A stretch of 64,000 nucleotides of DNA from the NCBI GenBank assembly GCA_032622095.1, contig CP136066.1, forward strand, positions 132,463,917 through 132,527,916, given 5' to 3'. The position numbers and the translations under genes are program-made. Shown one piece after another: positions 60,489 to 64,000 of the stretch. The stretch comes from Siphonodentalium dalli. Taxonomy: Eukaryota; Mollusca; Scaphopoda; Gadilida; Siphonodentaliidae. The notes under the pieces were generated by a model. It saw only the letters and a list, made by a program, of their open reading frames with translations, was not told the DNA's origin and searched no databases. Each line of letters begins with the position of its first letter. Position 1 is the stretch's first letter.

Positions 60489-62004
60489 TTGGATATTAGT
60501 TCTGGGCAATGCCCAACACAATATGGTCATAATAATGCTAACTGGGACAGAGTTCCCATTTCTGAAATGTAGAATCAATACATATACAAATCCGGTTCTC
60601 CATATTGATGTCATAGGTCATGGCGGGCGATATAACCACTAACCACTGTTCAGCAGTGGAGATACGGGTACATCACGCCCAAAACCCAATTACCTAACTG
60701 AGTGAATCCTGGTGTGTTTTTGTTTTATGTCATGGGTTAGATTTCTCGAAATATGAATTTCTCATGTCTTAAAACTGAAATTTTTTCAAAGTCAAATGTT
60801 CTCACTTAGACCAATTCTAAGTTGTGAAACTCAATCAAATGGTTATGTTTATGTTCTAAATTACTACAATACCCGAAATATTTCAACAAAATCTGAAATA
60901 TGAAAAAGTTTGTTATGTTATCTATCACTGTCACCCAGTAGCTATCACTCATTCACTGTCAGTGTTACTGTGATTGTCACTGTTTTCAGTGTTGCAGGGA
61001 TTGTCTGTCAAAATCCGGTGGAGAACTTAGGATCTGTGTGACAAGTACTAACAACAACAGCAGAATGAATATGATTATGCCAACAGCAACAACAACAACA
61101 TATATGACACTGTAAGATAATTGTTTGACCTACTGCGTACTAGCACTGTACATTACGACGATTTATTCTTAAAAACAACTATTGAGTGGAACCGCCTTGA
61201 ACAGTCAGACGTTGATTCAGGCGATCGGTAACACTGAATGTCTGAAGGATTTATATTAAATATGGATTCTATTTTCTAGACGTTTCATACGAGTGTCGTG
61301 GGATAGGATTCTGAACATTGCTGGAGTATTGATCGAGTATACGTACATCTGACAGTGTTCAATCTCAGAACTCAATCATAAGCCAACTAGAACAGAGGTC
61401 ATGTCAACTTACAGGTTGCATTATACATGTATATATTGTGACCACATAAATGATATACAACTACAGCGACTTCTTCATTATTTCAGTATTCGTTACCATA
61501 ACCATGGTCGTTCCATACCATATTTTTTGGTTGTTACATACCCGATTGTTTGGTTACTTTTTTATATTTCATACTTTGTAGAAAATCATTTATTTGTTTC
61601 CATATGATGTGACATACATGTAGTAACATGGTACAAAATGACCAATTGATTTCCTACATGGTACGAAACGACCAAACAAAAAGGTACGAAACTACCCAAA
61701 ATATGGTACGAAACTACCAAAAATGTTGTACGAAATTACTTAAGACGATACAAAACGTCCTGTACCAGACAGTGACCCTGTAGACTAGCAGCGCCAACAT
61801 CGTTGGTTTGACATTAGGCCCTATATCACCCTGAGGTAACAATAAATGGGAATAAAATAAAGTAACGCCATTTAACTGAGGTAACCTCACATCACAATCA
61901 GCCTGACGTCGAAGGCTGATATGAGGTTACTGAGGGCTTAAATCAGGCCTATAATATCAAATCAACCAAGTAATACCCTATCTATTAATTACGGTAGTTC
62001 GCCT

Positions 62005-62013
62005 CTTAGTAAC
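62005..62013. other. empty target site of the 36568-36957 MITE
   Basis: A single CTTAGTAAC within the same flanking sequence as in element A (GGTAGTTCGCCT on the left, AGTGTAATATTG on the right). Confidence 0.92.
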
Positions 62014-62559
62014 AGTGTAATATTGACAACTCTTTCAAATGAGTGGCATCACAAAAAATTGGTATCTATGCCTTATCTAACAGTGAAATAGAATTACACC
62101 ATGTCATAAATCCATACCGTGTATTACTCAGATCCGTGATGTCATAAAATCATATTATTCTAATTAGTGATGTCGTAAAATGATATTACTCGATTTAAGG
62201 CAAATTGAAGTGATATTCACCTAAGTACAAATGGAGTTTGATAACAAGCCATACCGTGCAAAAATGTCTTATCTAATTAATAATTTTCGAATTTTTTTTG
62301 GACCGATATACATGTACCCTGTAGCCATCTGTAGGAAACTTCCTTCCAAGGGGGTGCTGTCGGAACATACATGTATCAAGGTGGACCCCCTCCCCAGTGT
62401 GAGACTCTCTATCGATGCCCATTGGAAATAAATTATAAATTATGAAAGTGTCAATGACACTGTAGCTCAACTTAGGTAGGGGAATAATTTAATGGTTGAC
62501 AGTAAATGGAGGAATAGGAAAGGTGCTAATTGAAATGTCTAACCTGCGCCAAAGGATTT

Positions 62560-64000
62560 AGTGATGCAAAGAGTAAAATACAAGATGGCTGCTGGTGGCC
62601 ATTTTTTTTGGCCAATTGACCCCAAAAGGACTCGTTCCCATCTACGTATAATTGTTAACATCCATGACAAATTTTATGAAGATCTGACCAAAGCTACGAC
62701 CTACAAATTTCATGATGATCAGACGAACAGTACTACCTGTAGACCGCGCCAATGGATTGAATTTTGAAATCCAAGATGGCCGCTGGCAGCCATGTTTTTT
62801 GGCCGAATGACCCCACAATGATTCGATCCCATCAACATGTTAATGTCAACATTCATGACAAATTTCATAAAGATTAGACCAAAGGTACAACCTGTAGCCC
62901 GTGCCAAAGGATTTAGTCATGCAAAGAGTAAAATCCAAGATGGCTGCTGGTGGCCATGTTTTTTGGCCGAACGACTCCAAAATCACTCGTTCCCATCTAC
63001 ATGTCAGTGTTAATTTAATAAAGATCAGACCAAAGGTATGACCTGTAGCCCATGCCAAAGGATTTAGTCATGCAAAGAGTAAAATGCTGGTGGCCATGTT
63101 TTTTGACCGAATGACCCCAAAACGACTCGCTCCCATCTACATGTCATTGTTATAATTCATGACAAATTTCATGACCATCTGACCAAAGCTACGACCTGTA
63201 GCCCGCACCAAAGGATTTAGTCGTGCAAAGAGTAAAATCCAAGATGGCTGCTGGCGGCCATGTTTTTTGACCGAATGACCCCAAAACGACTCGATCCCAT
63301 CTACATGTCAATGTCAACGTTCATGAAAATTTTTATAAAGATTAGACCAAAGGCAACCTATAGCCCGCGCCAAAGGATTTAGTCATGCAAAGAGTAAAAT
63401 CCAAGATGGCTGCTGGCAGCCATGTTTTTTGGCCGAACGACCCCAAAATCACTCGTTCCCATCTACATGTCATTATTAACATCAATGACAAATTTCATGA
63501 TGATCAGACGAACAGTACGACCTGTAGCCCGCGCCAATGGATTGAATCTTGAAATCCAAGATGGCTGCCAGTGGCCATGTTTTTTTTGGCCGAATGACCC
63601 CAAAATGACTCGTTCCCATCTACATGTCAATGTCAACATTCATGACAAATTTCATAAAGATCAGACCAAATGTACGACCTGTAGCCCGCGCCAAAGGATT
63701 TAGTCATGCAAAGAGTAAAATCCAAGATGGCTGCTGGCGGCCATGTTTTTTGGCCGAACAACTCCAAAATCACTCGTTCCCATCTACATGACAGTGTTAA
63801 CATCCATGACAAATTTCATAAACTTCCGACCAAAACAACGACATGTAGCCCGCGCCAAAGGATTTAGTCATGCAAAGAGTAAAATCCAAGATGGCTGCTG
63901 GCAGCCATGTTTTTTGGCCGAACGACCCCAAAATCACTCGTTCCCATCTACATGTCATTATTAACATCAATGACAAATTTCATGATGATCAGATGAACAG
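62560..64000 (+). repeat. R4 tandem array, ~153-165-bp unit, at least nine copies, runs off the window
   Basis: Each unit has AAGGATTTAGTCATGCAAAG, GTAAAATCCAAGATGGCTGC, CCATGTTTTTTGGCCGAA, ACTCGTTCCCATCTACATG and CATGACAAATTTCAT. AAGATGGC starts occur near 62581, 62774, 62938, 63241, 63406, 63559, 63724 and 63889, and one unit near 63086 has lost the word. ORFs reading MFFGRTTPKSLVP are translations of the repeat. Confidence 0.9.

Larger units (their letters stand above)
54459..62440. mobile_element. element B: second copy of element A family, interrupted by ~5.3 kb
   Basis: 54459-55606 follows element A from 34401 to about 35478, and 60926-62440 follows A from about 35485 to 37400. In between, 55607-60925 is extra DNA with no counterpart in A, including the GTAC-flanked element at 58567-60484. 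The start, TATGGGCGGCCATTCGGTCG, matches A's right-hand end better than its left. No right inverted end was seen before 62440, where similarity to A stops. Confidence 0.8.

Noticed and set aside
63422-63964. ORFs starting MFFGRTTPKSLVP
   Set aside because: Read from tandem R4 units; the frame is lost between units and the family also occurs as non-coding copies.

Overview
This is eukaryotic, AT-rich, intron- and repeat-laden DNA, most likely from a marine invertebrate animal. Only one host gene can be recognised. It is the 3' end of a class I bHLH 'E protein' gene (the daughterless / TCF3-TCF4-TCF12 family) on the + strand, in three exons at 266-411, 1802-1918 and 17113-17342. All junctions have GT/AG boundaries and matching phase, and the last exon ends in a stop codon. 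The 15.2 kb last intron is packed with transposon debris. The species cannot be named from the sequence. The E-protein tail, frequent ACATGTA and TAGGCCTA words and the dispersed repeat families fit a lophotrochozoan or non-vertebrate deuterostome; this is inference.

Layout. 1-17342: E-protein 3' exons and introns. The introns hold a 2.5 kb fold-back element with a 7-bp target duplication (3315-5846), several dispersed repeat families, and a 3.8 kb Harbinger-like element with perfect 75-bp terminal inverted repeats and a TAA duplication (11123-14925). 17343-33600: the 3' UTR/downstream region, long gene-free stretches, and recurring repeat families called here R1, R2, R4 and R8. It also has a degenerate ~380-bp tandem repeat carrying RFX X-box-like sites (32330-33430). 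33606-34142: a 519-bp Mutator-type fold-back element with a 9-bp duplication.

34401-62440 is a nest of transposons. A 6.0 kb element with long inverted ends ('element A', 34401-40420) and a second copy ('element B', from 54459) flank a decayed non-LTR retrotransposon (LINE-B, - strand). LINE-B has been split by four insertions whose order can be read from their target duplications. These are a GATATC-palindrome array element (51211-52678), a LINE 3' fragment on the + strand (about 50132-50517), an element with a 5-bp duplication (E1, 41321-50100) that carries a fairly intact 913-codon reverse transcriptase ORF (LINE-A), and a 3.85 kb element with 444-bp inverted ends (E2, 46249-50095) inserted six bases from the E1 end.

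The most unusual structures are two unrelated arrays with a ~21-bp period. In the long ends of elements A and B, a YAATR core recurs every 19-21 bp (mostly 21) for about 26 units, with unrelated sequence between cores. In the 51211-52678 element, about 31 units of 21-28 bp are each centred on the self-complementary GATATC. The window ends in a tandem repeat of ~153-165 bp (62560 to beyond 64000) whose relatives also occur at 26560-27440 and inside the 3315-5846 element. No tRNA, rRNA or CRISPR array was seen.
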